DNA of 64,000 nt from Pseudomonas syringae pv. cilantro (GCF_001293775.1 NZ_LGLN01000032.1:267693-331692); one strand, 5' to 3'; counted from the first letter of the stretch, positions 8,517 to 17,599 are shown. The notes: generated by a model from the sequence alone, not told the origin. Translations and numbers: made by a program.

Positions 8517-9947
8517 TTAAACCACGATATCCGTAGCGAACGCTTGACCAACGGTCCCTACCAGGAAATCACCCAGTCCCTGCCCTGTGAAGTCGATGGC
8601 CAGGCTACCCAGATTGCTGCTCTGGCTGTAGTTGAGGATCGCTTCACCCGCATGTCCGCTGAAGGCGTTGACGAACTGCAATGCGCTCAGCGTGGAGATG
8701 GCCGATACGTCGATTTTGTCCTGACCACTGACAAAGTCACGAATCGTATCCTGAGCTGCACGATTGGAGTCGGAGCTGGCACCGAACACAAAGATGTCAG
8801 CACCTGCGCCACCGGTCAGGCTGTCGGCGCCGCCGCCACCGTAGATGATGTCGTTACCGGCACCACCTTTAAGGTCGTTTGCAGCGGAGTTGCCGATCAA
8901 CAAGTCACTGCCTGAGCCACCGATGGCGTTTTCAACCACGACGTTTTTGGCAATGGAAACGTTGCCCACCATGCCACCGATGTCCGAGAACGAGGCGGCG
9001 TTGAGGTTGATCTTCTGGTTCTGGGTGAAGCCCGAGAAGTCGAGGGTATCCTTGCCCCCTCCGTCCCACACCGAGAACACCACCTTGGAAGCGGCAGACG
9101 TGGCGCTGTAGAAATCCCGCCCGGCGGTGGAGTTGAAGCCGTAGACCGTGTCGGTGGCACGCGTGCTCATGTTTGCGCCGTAAAGCTGCTGAACAGCCGC
9201 AATATCGTCCAGCAACGGAGCCGAGGAATACGACGGAGCGCCGCCCTTGACGAAGTTCTGATCGGTATTGGATTCACTCCAGTAACTCATGACGCTGTAA
9301 CCGCGCGTGTCTTCTGCGTAAGTGGCGTCCCTATAAGTCGGGTTGCCTTCGCCGGCGTTGTAGTCGCCAGGGTGAGACAGGCCCAGGGTGTGGCCGATTT
9401 CGTGGGTCAGGGTCTGACGGCCGTAATTGCCATTGTCCGGGGTGGTGTTGACCTTGTAGCTGTTATCGACAAGGTACCAGGACTGGCCATCCGTGCGGCT
9501 GTTGCCACTGGGCAGATACGCAAAAGCTGCCCCGCCGCTACTGCCATCACTGTAGTTACCAAAGGTCATATGCCCGTCGCCGCCGGAAGCGGCCTGGGTG
9601 AAACTGACCTTGGCAACGTCTGCCCAGGATTGCATCGACAATACCGCCTGGGCTTTCTGTTGCGCGTTGAACGCACTGAAAGTCCCCAGAGAATTGTCGA
9701 ACCCGGCAGGTTTGGCTGTCAGGAACGTATACGTGAGGTTGATGGTGCCGTTACCGTCGCGATCCGCCCAGGCGGTGTCATCGCGAAGCAGGTAATCAGC
9801 AGCCTGATCGACCGAGTACGAAGGCTTGCCATTGATCGTGAGGTTGCCACCACGGTCATACTCGTGAGCGAACGTATTGATCTGGTCATAGGAACTGCTG
9901 GTAGCAGCGGAGAGTTGAATTGCAGCATTTTCTTTGACTTTCGTCAT
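8517..9947 (-). CDS. aprA: AprA, serralysin-type alkaline metalloprotease
   Basis: A secreted 476-residue zinc protease of the M10B family. The start at 9947 ([11 protein letters not shown]) has AAGGAAG seven bases upstream. The zinc motif [11 protein letters not shown] lies at residues 182-192 and the Met-turn SVMSYW at 218-223. RTX calcium-binding nonapeptides follow at about 343-383 ([30 protein letters not shown]). The protein ends with the hydrophobic type I signal ATDIVV and has no N-terminal signal peptide, as expected for export through AprDEF. In P. syringae AprA is known to degrade flagellin monomers and so reduce plant detection. Confidence 0.97.
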   Translation of the reverse strand: MTKVKENAAIQLSAATSSSYDQINTFAHEYDRGGNLTINGKPSYSVDQAADYLLRDDTAWADRDGNGTINLTYTFLTAKPAGFDNSLGTFSAFNAQQKAQAVLSMQSWADVAKVSFTQAASGGDGHMTFGNYSDGSSGGAAFAYLPSGNSRTDGQSWYLVDNSYKVNTTPDNGNYGRQTLTHEIGHTLGLSHPGDYNAGEGNPTYRDATYAEDTRGYSVMSYWSESNTDQNFVKGGAPSYSSAPLLDDIAAVQQLYGANMSTRATDTVYGFNSTAGRDFYSATSAASKVVFSVWDGGGKDTLDFSGFTQNQKINLNAASFSDIGGMVGNVSIAKNVVVENAIGGSGSDLLIGNSAANDLKGGAGNDIIYGGGGADSLTGGAGADIFVFGASSDSNRAAQDTIRDFVSGQDKIDVSAISTLSALQFVNAFSGHAGEAILNYSQSSNLGSLAIDFTGQGLGDFLVGTVGQAFATDIVV

Positions 9948-10172
9948 GACACTTCCTTGTTTGCTGATAGAACAGATTGGTACGACAGGACTCCATCTGT
10001 GGCGAGGAAATCCTGTCACTCGCCTTTGTGTTGCGTAACAAAACTGACACATCCTGAAAAAATGTGTCCATCCCTGTTCCGTGATGTCAATTGGCCAAAA
10101 CGGCGAAGTGCCTACAAACCCTGGGGAATAGTCTGATATTTGTTTCAGTGATGATTAAAAGTCGATAAATGC

Positions 10173-10213
10173 CTGATAAGACTGTAACAATCTTGATAAA
10201 GATGACTTATCAG
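10173..10213. promoter_or_regulatory. Inverted repeat upstream of aprA, possible operator
   Basis: CTGATAAG at 10173-10180 is repeated in inverse orientation as CTTATCAG at 10206-10213, with the related word CTTGATAA between them. It lies 226-266 bases upstream of the aprA start. It could bind a regulator; none is identified. Confidence 0.3.
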
Positions 10214-10327
10214 TCAAAAAAATTTACGCCTTGGGCTGGACTGAATGACAGGATTTGACTGACATGCCAGGGCGGTGAAAAACCGGCATAACGCCAGCAC
10301 CCCGATTTTTTGAAAACGCAGAAATGC

Positions 10328-10353
10328 AAAAGCCCCGACAAGTCGGGGCTTTT
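10328..10353 (-). terminator. Intrinsic terminator of the Bax-inhibitor-1 family gene
   Basis: The palindrome AAAAGCCCCGAC / GTCGGGGCTTTT with a very short centre. Read on the minus strand it lies 49 bases after the stop at 10402 and ends in a T run. The A and T runs on both sides would let it act in both directions. Confidence 0.85.
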
Positions 10354-10401
10354 GTTTACAGCGAAGCGGCCTGAACGCTCAAGCCGCCGTGATCATATAG
10401 A

Positions 10402-11073
10402 TCAGTCGTCGCGGCTCATGATGCCGAAGATTTGCAGCAGGCTGACGAACAGGTTGTAGATCGATACATACAGGCTGACGGTCGCCATTATGTAGTTACG
10501 CTCGCCACCCTGAATGATCGCGCTGGTCTGGAACAGAATGCAGACCGAAGAGAACAGTACAAAACCTGCGCTGATCGCCAGTTGCAGCCCGCTGATCTGG
10601 AAGAACATGCTGGCCAGCACCGCACCCAGCAGGACGAAGAAACCGGCGGTGATGAAACCGCCCAGGAAACTCATGTCCTTGCGGGTGATCAGCACATAGG
10701 CCGACAAGCCACCAAAGACCAGTGCGGTCATCGCGAAAGCGGAGCTGACCACTTCAGCGCCGCCAGCCATGCCCAGATAACGGTTGAGGATCGGGCCCAG
10801 CAGGAAACCCATGAAGCCGGTCAGAGCGAATGTCGAAACCAGACCCCAGGCCGAATCACGCAGCTTGTTGGTCAGGAAGAACAGACCATAGAAGCCGATC
10901 AGCACCACGAAGATATTCGGGTAGCCAACGCGCATCTGCTGCGCGACAAAGGCCATGACACCGCTGAACGCCAGCGTCAGGGCAAGAAGACCATAAGTAT
11001 TGCGCAGGACACGACTAACCTCGAGCTGGTCGGCCTGCACGCCGGTTTTAAGGCTGTAATCCTGTTCGCGCAT
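10402..11073 (-). CDS. Bax inhibitor-1 (BI-1/YccA) family membrane protein
   Basis: A 223-residue integral membrane protein with about seven hydrophobic helices, from TYGLLALTLAFSGVMAF to VSLYVSIYNLFVSLLQI. The acidic C-terminal end SRDD is typical of the family. E. coli YccA binds and inhibits FtsH; other members act as calcium leak channels. Its role here is inferred only from family. The start at 11073 (MREQDYSLKTG) has GGAAGGAG eight bases upstream, which excludes the longer frame. In other Pseudomonas the same gene precedes the tus genes, separated here by the tRNA and the accessory block. Confidence 0.85.
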   Translation of the reverse strand: MREQDYSLKTGVQADQLEVSRVLRNTYGLLALTLAFSGVMAFVAQQMRVGYPNIFVVLIGFYGLFFLTNKLRDSAWGLVSTFALTGFMGFLLGPILNRYLGMAGGAEVVSSAFAMTALVFGGLSAYVLITRKDMSFLGGFITAGFFVLLGAVLASMFFQISGLQLAISAGFVLFSSVCILFQTSAIIQGGERNYIMATVSLYVSIYNLFVSLLQIFGIMSRDD

Positions 11074-11149
11074 GGCGAAACTCCTTCCTGTTGAAATGTT
11101 GAGTTGCAAAGATCATAACAGAGGCGCTGCAACTGGCTAGTCACAGAGT

Positions 11150-11177
11150 TTGACAGCTTGTTTCATTCCGGTATTAT
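11150..11177 (+). promoter_or_regulatory. Sigma-70 promoter of tRNA-Ser
   Basis: TTGACA at 11150-11155, a 16-base spacer and TATTAT at 11172-11177. The tRNA begins 17 bases later. The GC-rich discriminator (GGCGCCCGC) is typical of stringently controlled stable RNA promoters. Confidence 0.8.
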
Positions 11178-11194
11178 GGCGCCCGCAACGAAGT

Positions 11195-11282
11195 GGAGGT
11201 ATGGCCGAGTGGTTTAAGGCAGCAGTCTTGAAAACTGCCGACTGTAACAGGTCCTAGAGTTCGAATCTCTATGCCTCCGCCA
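11195..11282 (+). tRNA. tRNA-Ser, anticodon UGA
   Basis: An 88-base class II tRNA with a genome-encoded CCA end. The acceptor stem GGAGGTA pairs with TGCCTCC (one G-U), the discriminator base is G, and the anticodon loop is CTTGAAA with anticodon TGA, reading UCA/UCG. A long variable arm precedes the T loop GTTCGAATC. A weak hairpin terminator follows at 11296-11319. The accessory gene block begins directly downstream, as expected if the tRNA marks an integration hotspot. Confidence 0.97.
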
Positions 11283-11295
11283 TATTTGGTAGCGC

Positions 11296-11319
11296 AAAGC
11301 CCTGATTATTCAGGGCTTT
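11296..11319 (+). terminator. Hairpin after tRNA-Ser
   Basis: A perfect 9-bp stem AAAGCCCTG / CAGGGCTTT with loop ATTATT, 13 bases after the CCA end. The T run is short (three T then GTCGTTT), so termination strength is uncertain. Confidence 0.7.
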
Positions 11320-11458
11320 GTCGTTTCCGGGGTTTTGGTAAACCCGCTTGAGGAGGCAGAAACCCACCTCGCCAGTTTCCGCCCCTCTTGTCTGTGGCAC
11401 GCATGCTTGGCCCCCGCAGACAAAATGTGGATACTGCCGGTTTGCCAGCCGATGAACC

Positions 11459-13996
11459 ATGGAAGAGCCAATGGCACCCAGTCGACCGTCCACCCATTTT
11501 GCTGGAGGCACGCCGCTCCATGCGGACGAGATTCGGCACACTGCCGGGGCTTCTGAAGAATACCTTCCAGCAGCTGTTCAAACACACGCTGTCGATGCAG
11601 GGACTGAAAACCTTGCGACAGGTCGCTTTGCACGCTTCAGTCGAGCTTCGTCCCTGGTAGGCGGTACCCAGCCTTTCCCCATCCCTGTCCGGACGCCTTC
11701 TTTCGGCAACAGTGACTACGCCGGCCTCGCCATAGGGCGCTACGCGCGCTTCAGCAGACCGTCCAGCAACCTGATTGGCGGCACGCAACCTCAGCCAGAT
11801 GAGGACACGTCAGTACAGGAATCTGTGCCCGCTGCACCGCAGGCGACCTCCTCCACTCTCAACCTGGAATTCTTTACCGTTCGGCAGGGCTCACCCGAAA
11901 GCGGGTCCTTCAGCATTCCGAAAGCACCTGCTCACACCGGTAAACTCAGATGGCTACGTCCGGGAGAGCCCGTCACTGTCGCCGGCATCACGCTGCCCGA
12001 CGGCATGGTTTACGTCGGCGCTAAAAACCCGCGGTTCAGGCAGTTAGAGCCTTCATTCATTGATACATCCTTGAAAGTAGCGAATTCGCACGTCGATCTT
12101 GCCCCCATGCTGACGTTCTACTGGTCGACTTACGATGACCTCGATCCAAAGGAACGTCACGGCTACTTACAGTGGCTGGCCGGTGGTCGATGCGATCCCA
12201 AGGCAGGTAGCGGTTATGTCTTCATGTTTTTCCACGGCCTGGAGCGGCGATTGCTCGTGGACACACTCTCTGATGCCGAGGCGCGAGAAGAGAGCACTGC
12301 GATCAAGGCTGAGATAGAGCGTCTGAAAGGACTTTATTACCAGCATGGGTCGTTTTGTAGCCAGGCCTCGAGGCTTCTTGAGCATCTGAACACGACGGTC
12401 ATTTCAGAGCGAATGTACTTGCACGAACCGCCAACGAAATCGGCTGACAGCTATGAAATGCCGATCTTGACGCGCGTGGCGTTGGGCCAGATGGCCAAGG
12501 ACAAATACCCGTTGAACAGCGGCTGGGCACTGGCCTGGGCGATGACCGATCCGAACATTTCACTGCGCACCCCGGTCGTCAGGTGCTCGGATCTGTTTCA
12601 ACGGCTGTTCAAGGCAGAATATGCCCAACGATTCCCCGATGGTCTGAAAGTACTCAACAACAAAACCAGACTCAGGATTACCTACCGTGCGTCCTCCCCC
12701 TACCTTGACATACCCCCCATACCTGTAGGTGATCTCCCTGATGTAAGCGTGACGTCAGGCATTCGCAAAAAACTGCAGCTCATCGTTGAGGAATGCGCCG
12801 GGCTGCTCACCCCATTCAGCCGTTATGTGGGCCGAAACGTCGACAACCCTGACAAATACGAGGCTCTGGAGGGCTTGCTTCTGCTGCCGCCATTCCTGTG
12901 GCCTGAATACGCGAAGCGCGAGCTGGAAAAACTGCAATCGGACGTCAGCTCTGACGCAATTGCGATGCCGTTCAGCGAGCTGGCGCAACGCTTCAAGTCC
13001 GACGGCGCTCTGCCGCGCAATCAGATAACCGCACTGGCAAGAATTCTGGAGGGCCTGAACATCGGCATGGAGCCCGACGTACTGGCTGGCGGCCGCGCGA
13101 AAGCAGATGAGCACGTCGTGCTGTTTGAAACGGAGCCTGATGAACCGGCCCTGCGCGCAACAACAGACTACAGCGTTGCGTTGACCACGTTGGATATCGC
13201 CGCTTCAGTAGCAGCGTCGGGAGAAGCAAATCAGGGACAGAGCGCGCTGCTCGGCCAGCATATCGATTCGTGGACGCATTTTTCCGTCACACATCGAAAA
13301 CGTCTCAAGGCGTACCAGTTACTCCAACGATTGCAGCCGCCAACACTTTCAAGTCTCAAAAAGAAGATTGCTGCACTGCAGCAAGATGAAAAGCGCACTA
13401 TCGGCTATTTTCTCGCTCAGCTTGCCCAGGCTGATGGAACCGTCACCCCTCAGCAGGTCAAGCTGCTTGAGCGCGCCTACAAAGCCCTGCAACTCGATAC
13501 GACTTCGCTGTACAGCGATCTGCATGGTGCTGCGGCCAGCGTGTCTGGCGGAATGATCTCTGCACGCCGATCTTTACCTGCTTCAACCGGAGCCGACGGC
13601 AAAAAACAGGGCTCAGGAATCGTTCTGGACATGCACAAAATCGCACAGTTGCAGCGCGAAACCGCAGCGGCGTCAGCACTTCTGGCCAATGTTTTCAAGG
13701 GCGATCAGGAAGACGAACAGGTCACTGCAGAAGATAGCGCGCAAAATGCCTCCGATGCCGAGACGCATCTCTACGGCCTCGATACCGAACACTCGGCATT
13801 TCTCCGCCTGCTGGTATCGCGTAACGAATGGACTCGACAAGCGCTGGAAAATGCAACTGCCACCATGGACCTGATGCTCGATGGTGCACTGGAGCAGATC
13901 AACGATATGGCATTCGAGCTGTTCGACATGCCGGTTTCCGAGGGCGATGACCCGATCGAAATCAACCCCGACATTTGGAGCGAGCTAACGCTATGA
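11459..13996 (+). CDS. sngA: TerB-domain protein, SngA-like subunit of a Shango anti-phage system
   Basis: An 845-residue protein in three parts. Residues 1-135 are low in predicted structure and carry three copies of an SRxS...GGTxP motif. Residues about 160-270 match the TerB-N domain (RWLRPGEPVTVAG, EPSFID, YLQWLAGGR, FFHGLERRLL). Residues about 610-690 match TerB (FLAQLAQADGTVTPQQ) and the rest TerB-C (HSAFLRLLVSRNEW). TerB domains occur in tellurite and phage stress systems. The two genes downstream, an ATPase and a helicase, give the three-gene set described as Shango. The start at 11459 is the first possible one because an in-frame TGA lies at 11453; its ribosome site is poor, so M5 is also possible. 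Confidence 0.82.
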   Translation: MEEPMAPSRPSTHFAGGTPLHADEIRHTAGASEEYLPAAVQTHAVDAGTENLATGRFARFSRASSLVGGTQPFPIPVRTPSFGNSDYAGLAIGRYARFSRPSSNLIGGTQPQPDEDTSVQESVPAAPQATSSTLNLEFFTVRQGSPESGSFSIPKAPAHTGKLRWLRPGEPVTVAGITLPDGMVYVGAKNPRFRQLEPSFIDTSLKVANSHVDLAPMLTFYWSTYDDLDPKERHGYLQWLAGGRCDPKAGSGYVFMFFHGLERRLLVDTLSDAEAREESTAIKAEIERLKGLYYQHGSFCSQASRLLEHLNTTVISERMYLHEPPTKSADSYEMPILTRVALGQMAKDKYPLNSGWALAWAMTDPNISLRTPVVRCSDLFQRLFKAEYAQRFPDGLKVLNNKTRLRITYRASSPYLDIPPIPVGDLPDVSVTSGIRKKLQLIVEECAGLLTPFSRYVGRNVDNPDKYEALEGLLLLPPFLWPEYAKRELEKLQSDVSSDAIAMPFSELAQRFKSDGALPRNQITALARILEGLNIGMEPDVLAGGRAKADEHVVLFETEPDEPALRATTDYSVALTTLDIAASVAASGEANQGQSALLGQHIDSWTHFSVTHRKRLKAYQLLQRLQPPTLSSLKKKIAALQQDEKRTIGYFLAQLAQADGTVTPQQVKLLERAYKALQLDTTSLYSDLHGAAASVSGGMISARRSLPASTGADGKKQGSGIVLDMHKIAQLQRETAAASALLANVFKGDQEDEQVTAEDSAQNASDAETHLYGLDTEHSAFLRLLVSRNEWTRQALENATATMDLMLDGALEQINDMAFELFDMPVSEGDDPIEINPDIWSELTL

Positions 13997-15288
13997 GTAC
14001 GATACGAGCCAAGGATCGCGATGCGGTCATTCAGTCACTGCGCGCCGGAGTTGTTCCTCGTGTCGGACAGCACCTGATACAGGTAGGCCGCGTCGGTGAA
14101 CTGGCCGCCCTTATAAAAGATGTCGACCGCCTGGTCGAAGGTGGTTCAGCGTTTCGTGTCGTAATTGGCGAGTATGGCGCAGGCAAGACATTCTTCCTCA
14201 ATCTGGTCAGAGGCATTGCGATGGAACGCAAGCTGGTCACCATGCATGCCGATCTCAACCCCGACCGGCGTTTGCACGCTTCAGGCGGCCAGGCGCGCTC
14301 GCTTTACGCCGAGCTTGCCAAGAACATGTCTACACGTACCAAACCGGATGGCGGTGCGCTTCAGGGCATTGTCGAAAAATTCATTTCCCAGGCAAAAACC
14401 GAGGCCAGGAGCAAGGGCATCGACAGCGAGACGGTGATTCGCCAATACCTCGCCGAACTGACCGAAATGGTCAATGGTTATGATTTCGCAGAAGTCATTG
14501 CCGCCTACTGCCGTGGCTTTGATGAAGGCAACGAAAAGCTCAAAGCTGATGCCATTCGCTGGCTGCGAGGTGAGTTCACCACCAAAACCGATGCGCGGGC
14601 GGCCTTGGGAGTAAGAAGCTGCGTGGATGACGCCTCTGTGTACGATCAACTCAAACTGCTTTCCCGCTTTGTGCGGCTGGCAGGCTTCGGCGGGCTGATG
14701 GTGTGCCTGGACGAACTGGTCAACCTGTACAAACTTGCCAATACCCAGGCGCGCAATGCGAACTACGAACAGATCCTGCGCATCCTCAATGATTCTCTGC
14801 AAGGATCGACGGACGGACTGGGTTTTGTTCTGGGCGGTACGCCGGAATTTCTGATGGACACGCGCCGAGGCTTGTACAGCTACCCTGCCCTGCAGTCCAG
14901 GCTGGCAGAAAACACCTTTGCCAAGACCGGTTATGTCGACCTTTCTGGCCCGGTCATCCGTCTGACCAGCCTTACTCCCGAGGACTTCTACGTCCTCCTG
15001 CAGAACCTGCGCAACGTTTATGCCTACGGCGATCCGGAAAAATACCTGCTCCCGGATGAAGCGATCCCCGTCTTTATCGAGCACTGTGGCCAGCGGCTGG
15101 GAGAGGCTTACTTCCGTACGCCCCGGACCACCATTACTGCTTTTATCAACCTGCTGGCGGTACTGGAACAAAATCCGGGCGCAGACTGGAGAGCACTTCT
15201 GGGCGCTGTGGAGATTGCCAGAGACGACGGCGGCCAGAACGATCTGAACGTAGAGGCCGACGATGAACTCACCAGTTTCAAGCTCTGA
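13993..15288 (+). CDS. sngB: P-loop ATPase (BrxD-like), SngB-like subunit of Shango
   Basis: A 431-residue ATP-binding protein related to BrxD of BREX/Pgl systems. Walker A is GEYGAGKT at residues 59-66, and a Walker B-like MVCLDELVNLYK lies near 240. A sensor-like LGGTPEFLMD follows near 280, and TTITAFINLLAVL near the end is typical of this family. Its ATG overlaps the sngA stop as ATGA, and it overlaps sngC by 26 bases, so the three genes are one translationally coupled operon. Within the system the ATPase presumably works with the helicase; this is inferred from co-occurrence. Confidence 0.85.
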   Translation: MSTIRAKDRDAVIQSLRAGVVPRVGQHLIQVGRVGELAALIKDVDRLVEGGSAFRVVIGEYGAGKTFFLNLVRGIAMERKLVTMHADLNPDRRLHASGGQARSLYAELAKNMSTRTKPDGGALQGIVEKFISQAKTEARSKGIDSETVIRQYLAELTEMVNGYDFAEVIAAYCRGFDEGNEKLKADAIRWLRGEFTTKTDARAALGVRSCVDDASVYDQLKLLSRFVRLAGFGGLMVCLDELVNLYKLANTQARNANYEQILRILNDSLQGSTDGLGFVLGGTPEFLMDTRRGLYSYPALQSRLAENTFAKTGYVDLSGPVIRLTSLTPEDFYVLLQNLRNVYAYGDPEKYLLPDEAIPVFIEHCGQRLGEAYFRTPRTTITAFINLLAVLEQNPGADWRALLGAVEIARDDGGQNDLNVEADDELTSFKL

Positions 15289-17521
15289 CTCATCGGCGTT
15301 CGAACAGCTTCACCCCGATGTACAGCAATGGGTGTGGTCCCAAGGCTGGACCTCGCTCAGGGATGCTCAGGAATGGGCTATCCCTGCCTTGATCGAGGCT
15401 GATCGTGACGTGATCATCGCGGCGTCAACGGCAGCAGGCAAAACCGAAGCGGCTTTTCTGCCCATTCTGACCAACCTGCTCAACAGCGCGGATCCGCCTG
15501 GCGCGGTGCTTTACATCAGCCCGCTGAAGGCCCTGATCAATGACCAGTGGGACAGATTGACGCGCCTGTGCGAGCGCCTTGAAATTCCGGTCGTCGGCTG
15601 GCATGGCGATGTATCAGCAAGCAAAAAGCATAAGTTTCTTAAATCGCCCAGCGGCATTCTGCTCATTACCCCAGAGTCGCTGGAAGCCTTGTTCGTCAAC
15701 CGCGGCTCGGCTCTGGCGGGTCTTTTTCAAAACCTTCGTTACGTCGTGATCGACGAATTGCATGCCTTCATCGGCAGTGAACGCGGCAAGCAACTGCAAT
15801 CGCTGATGCACCGGGTCGAGAGCGTTGCCAACAGGAAACTTCCGCGTGTAGGCCTGTCCGCGACCTTGGGGGAGATGGCGCTCGCACGCGAGTTTCTGCG
15901 TCCGGGACAAGCCCGGCGCATGGACGAAATCATTTCTCGAGCATCGGGCCAGGACCTCCAGGTTCAAGTGCGCGGCTACACGATGCTGCCGCTGAAAAAG
16001 CTCGTTGCGGACAAACAGACATCCATAACAAAGGACGACGATGACGAAGAAGAAGACGCATCCGGGACCAGACACGCTATCGCGGCACATCTGTACAGGG
16101 TTTTGCGCGGCAGCAACAACCTGATTTTCCCCAACAGCCGCGACCAAGTGGAGTGGTACGCCGACAGACTGCGCCGTTTGTGTGAAAACGATGGTCTGCC
16201 CAATGAATTTCTACCACACCACGGAAGCCTGTCCAGGGACTTGCGTGAAGACACAGAGCGAGCATTGAAAGCGGGCACCCCGCCCGCCTCTGCTGTCTGC
16301 ACCACCACCCTTGAGTTGGGTATCGATATCGGCAATATCAAAGCCGTTGCGCAGATCGGACCGCCTCCATCGGTAGCCAGCCTGCGTCAGCGATTGGGCC
16401 GATCAGGGCGCCGTGAGGGAGAGCCCGCAACACTGCGCGCCTATTGCCAGGAAAAAACCCTGACACCTGAATCAGGCCTCTCGGATCAACTCCGGCAAAA
16501 TCTCGTACAGACAATCGCCATGATCCGGTTGTTGATCGAAAAATGGTTTGAGCCACCCAGAGCGAACGACCTGCACGCCTCGACGCTGGTGCAGCAGTGC
16601 TTGTCGATGATCGCTCAGCAAGGCGGCGCCAGTGCAACAGAGCTGTGGAGTAGCCTGGTCGCAAGCGGGACATTTGCAGCCATCAGCAAAGCCGACTTTA
16701 TGACCCTCCTCAAGACTTTGGGTGAAAAGAAACTGATCGTTCAGGACAGTTCGGGCCTGCTGCTGCCGGGTGAAATTGGCGAGAAGCTGGTCAATCACTA
16801 TGAGTTTTACAGCGCATTTACCACCGATGAAGAGTTCAGGCTGGTCCGGGATGGCAAACCGCTCGGGTCCGTTCCTGTCAGCCGCCCGCTGACCATGGGC
16901 CAACGCATCATATTCGGCGGCCGACGCTGGCAGGTACTGGATGTAGACCTGGAAAAGAAAGTCATTGTCGTCATGCCTGCACGTGGCGGCGAGCCGCCCG
17001 TATTCGATGGGCTCGGGGCCAAGATTCATGACCGCGTACGGCAAGAGATGCGCGCCGTACTGACAGAGAGCGATCCCTGCCCGTTCATTGATGCCAGTGC
17101 GCAAGCCCTGCTCGGAGAAGCACGTCAGACATTTCACAGGCTGGGGCTGGCAGACCAGTATCTGACCGGCTCGGTCTCAAGCAGCTACCTGCTGACCTGG
17201 GCCGGGGACTACACCAATGACGCGCTTTGCCTTTTGCTCAACCAGTCCGGGGTGATGTGCACAGGTTCGGGACTGGTTCTGGAAATAAGCGCATCACGGG
17301 AAAGCGCTTTAGCGGCGCTGGGCAGGATTGCCGAGCTGGACGCCAACGACGTCGAGCCGCTTTTGAACGATGTAAAGAACCTGATCCGGGAGAAGTGGGA
17401 TTGGGCCCTGCCAAAATCGCTGCTGATCAAGTCGTTCGCTTCCAGCCAGCTGGATATCCCGAACGCCGTTGCGCTTGCAAAGGCCCTGATTATTGCCGAG
17501 GCCGATCAGAGCAGCTCCTGA
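15263..17521 (+). CDS. sngC: Lhr/BrxHI-like DELH-box helicase, SngC-like subunit of Shango
   Basis: A 752-residue superfamily 2 helicase. Motif I is ASTAAGKTEAA (54-64), motif Ia YISPLKALINDQ, motif II DELH (164-167), motif III LSAT (198-201), motif V TTTLELGIDIG (347-357) and motif VI QRLGRSGRR (376-384). The layout matches Lhr-type helicases and BrxHI. An acidic run, DDDDEEED at about 258-265, lies in the linker between the two RecA-like halves. The long C-terminal part (about 400-752) is expected to be the winged-helix and accessory region. The gene starts inside sngB and ends the operon. No restriction, methylase or PglZ gene is adjacent. Confidence 0.87.
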   Translation: MNSPVSSSDSSAFEQLHPDVQQWVWSQGWTSLRDAQEWAIPALIEADRDVIIAASTAAGKTEAAFLPILTNLLNSADPPGAVLYISPLKALINDQWDRLTRLCERLEIPVVGWHGDVSASKKHKFLKSPSGILLITPESLEALFVNRGSALAGLFQNLRYVVIDELHAFIGSERGKQLQSLMHRVESVANRKLPRVGLSATLGEMALAREFLRPGQARRMDEIISRASGQDLQVQVRGYTMLPLKKLVADKQTSITKDDDDEEEDASGTRHAIAAHLYRVLRGSNNLIFPNSRDQVEWYADRLRRLCENDGLPNEFLPHHGSLSRDLREDTERALKAGTPPASAVCTTTLELGIDIGNIKAVAQIGPPPSVASLRQRLGRSGRREGEPATLRAYCQEKTLTPESGLSDQLRQNLVQTIAMIRLLIEKWFEPPRANDLHASTLVQQCLSMIAQQGGASATELWSSLVASGTFAAISKADFMTLLKTLGEKKLIVQDSSGLLLPGEIGEKLVNHYEFYSAFTTDEEFRLVRDGKPLGSVPVSRPLTMGQRIIFGGRRWQVLDVDLEKKVIVVMPARGGEPPVFDGLGAKIHDRVRQEMRAVLTESDPCPFIDASAQALLGEARQTFHRLGLADQYLTGSVSSSYLLTWAGDYTNDALCLLLNQSGVMCTGSGLVLEISASRESALAALGRIAELDANDVEPLLNDVKNLIREKWDWALPKSLLIKSFASSQLDIPNAVALAKALIIAEADQSSS

Positions 17522-17560
17522 TAATCGCCGCACTCCCTGCCCGCCTCACGCGGCCTGATA

Positions 17561-17585
17561 TATTGATGCGCATCCCGCATCAATA
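17561..17585. promoter_or_regulatory. 10-bp palindrome upstream of the lysR remnant
   Basis: TATTGATGCG and CGCATCAATA are perfect inverted repeats around the 5-base centre CATCC, ending 14 bases before the LysR-type ATG. No T run follows in either direction, so an operator is more likely than a terminator. LysR regulators often bind such dyads to control themselves and a divergent gene. The divergent gene is absent here. Confidence 0.5.
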
Positions 17586-17599
17586 GAACTGACTGCCCT

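Larger units (their letters stand above)
9948..10401. other. Intergenic region upstream of aprA
   Basis: 454 bases that hold the aprA 5' leader and promoter and the terminator of the neighbouring gene. No coding frame is convincing. The part between 10150 and 10215 is AT-rich and repeats GATAA-like words, including an 8-bp inverted repeat. No standard promoter was recognised. Confidence 0.55.

Noticed and set aside
11306..11788. Minus-strand open frame overlapping the tRNA-proximal region and sngA
   Set aside because: It lies antisense to the start of sngA, has no family features and no ribosome site.
11459..17521. Tellurite resistance operon because of the TerB domain
   Set aside because: No terC, terD/E/Z or terY genes are present, and the ATPase plus helicase partners fit a defence operon.
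13993..17521. BREX or Pgl system because of BrxD- and BrxHI-like proteins
   Set aside because: PglX methylase, PglZ and BrxC/PglY are absent; the TerB protein in front points to Shango instead.
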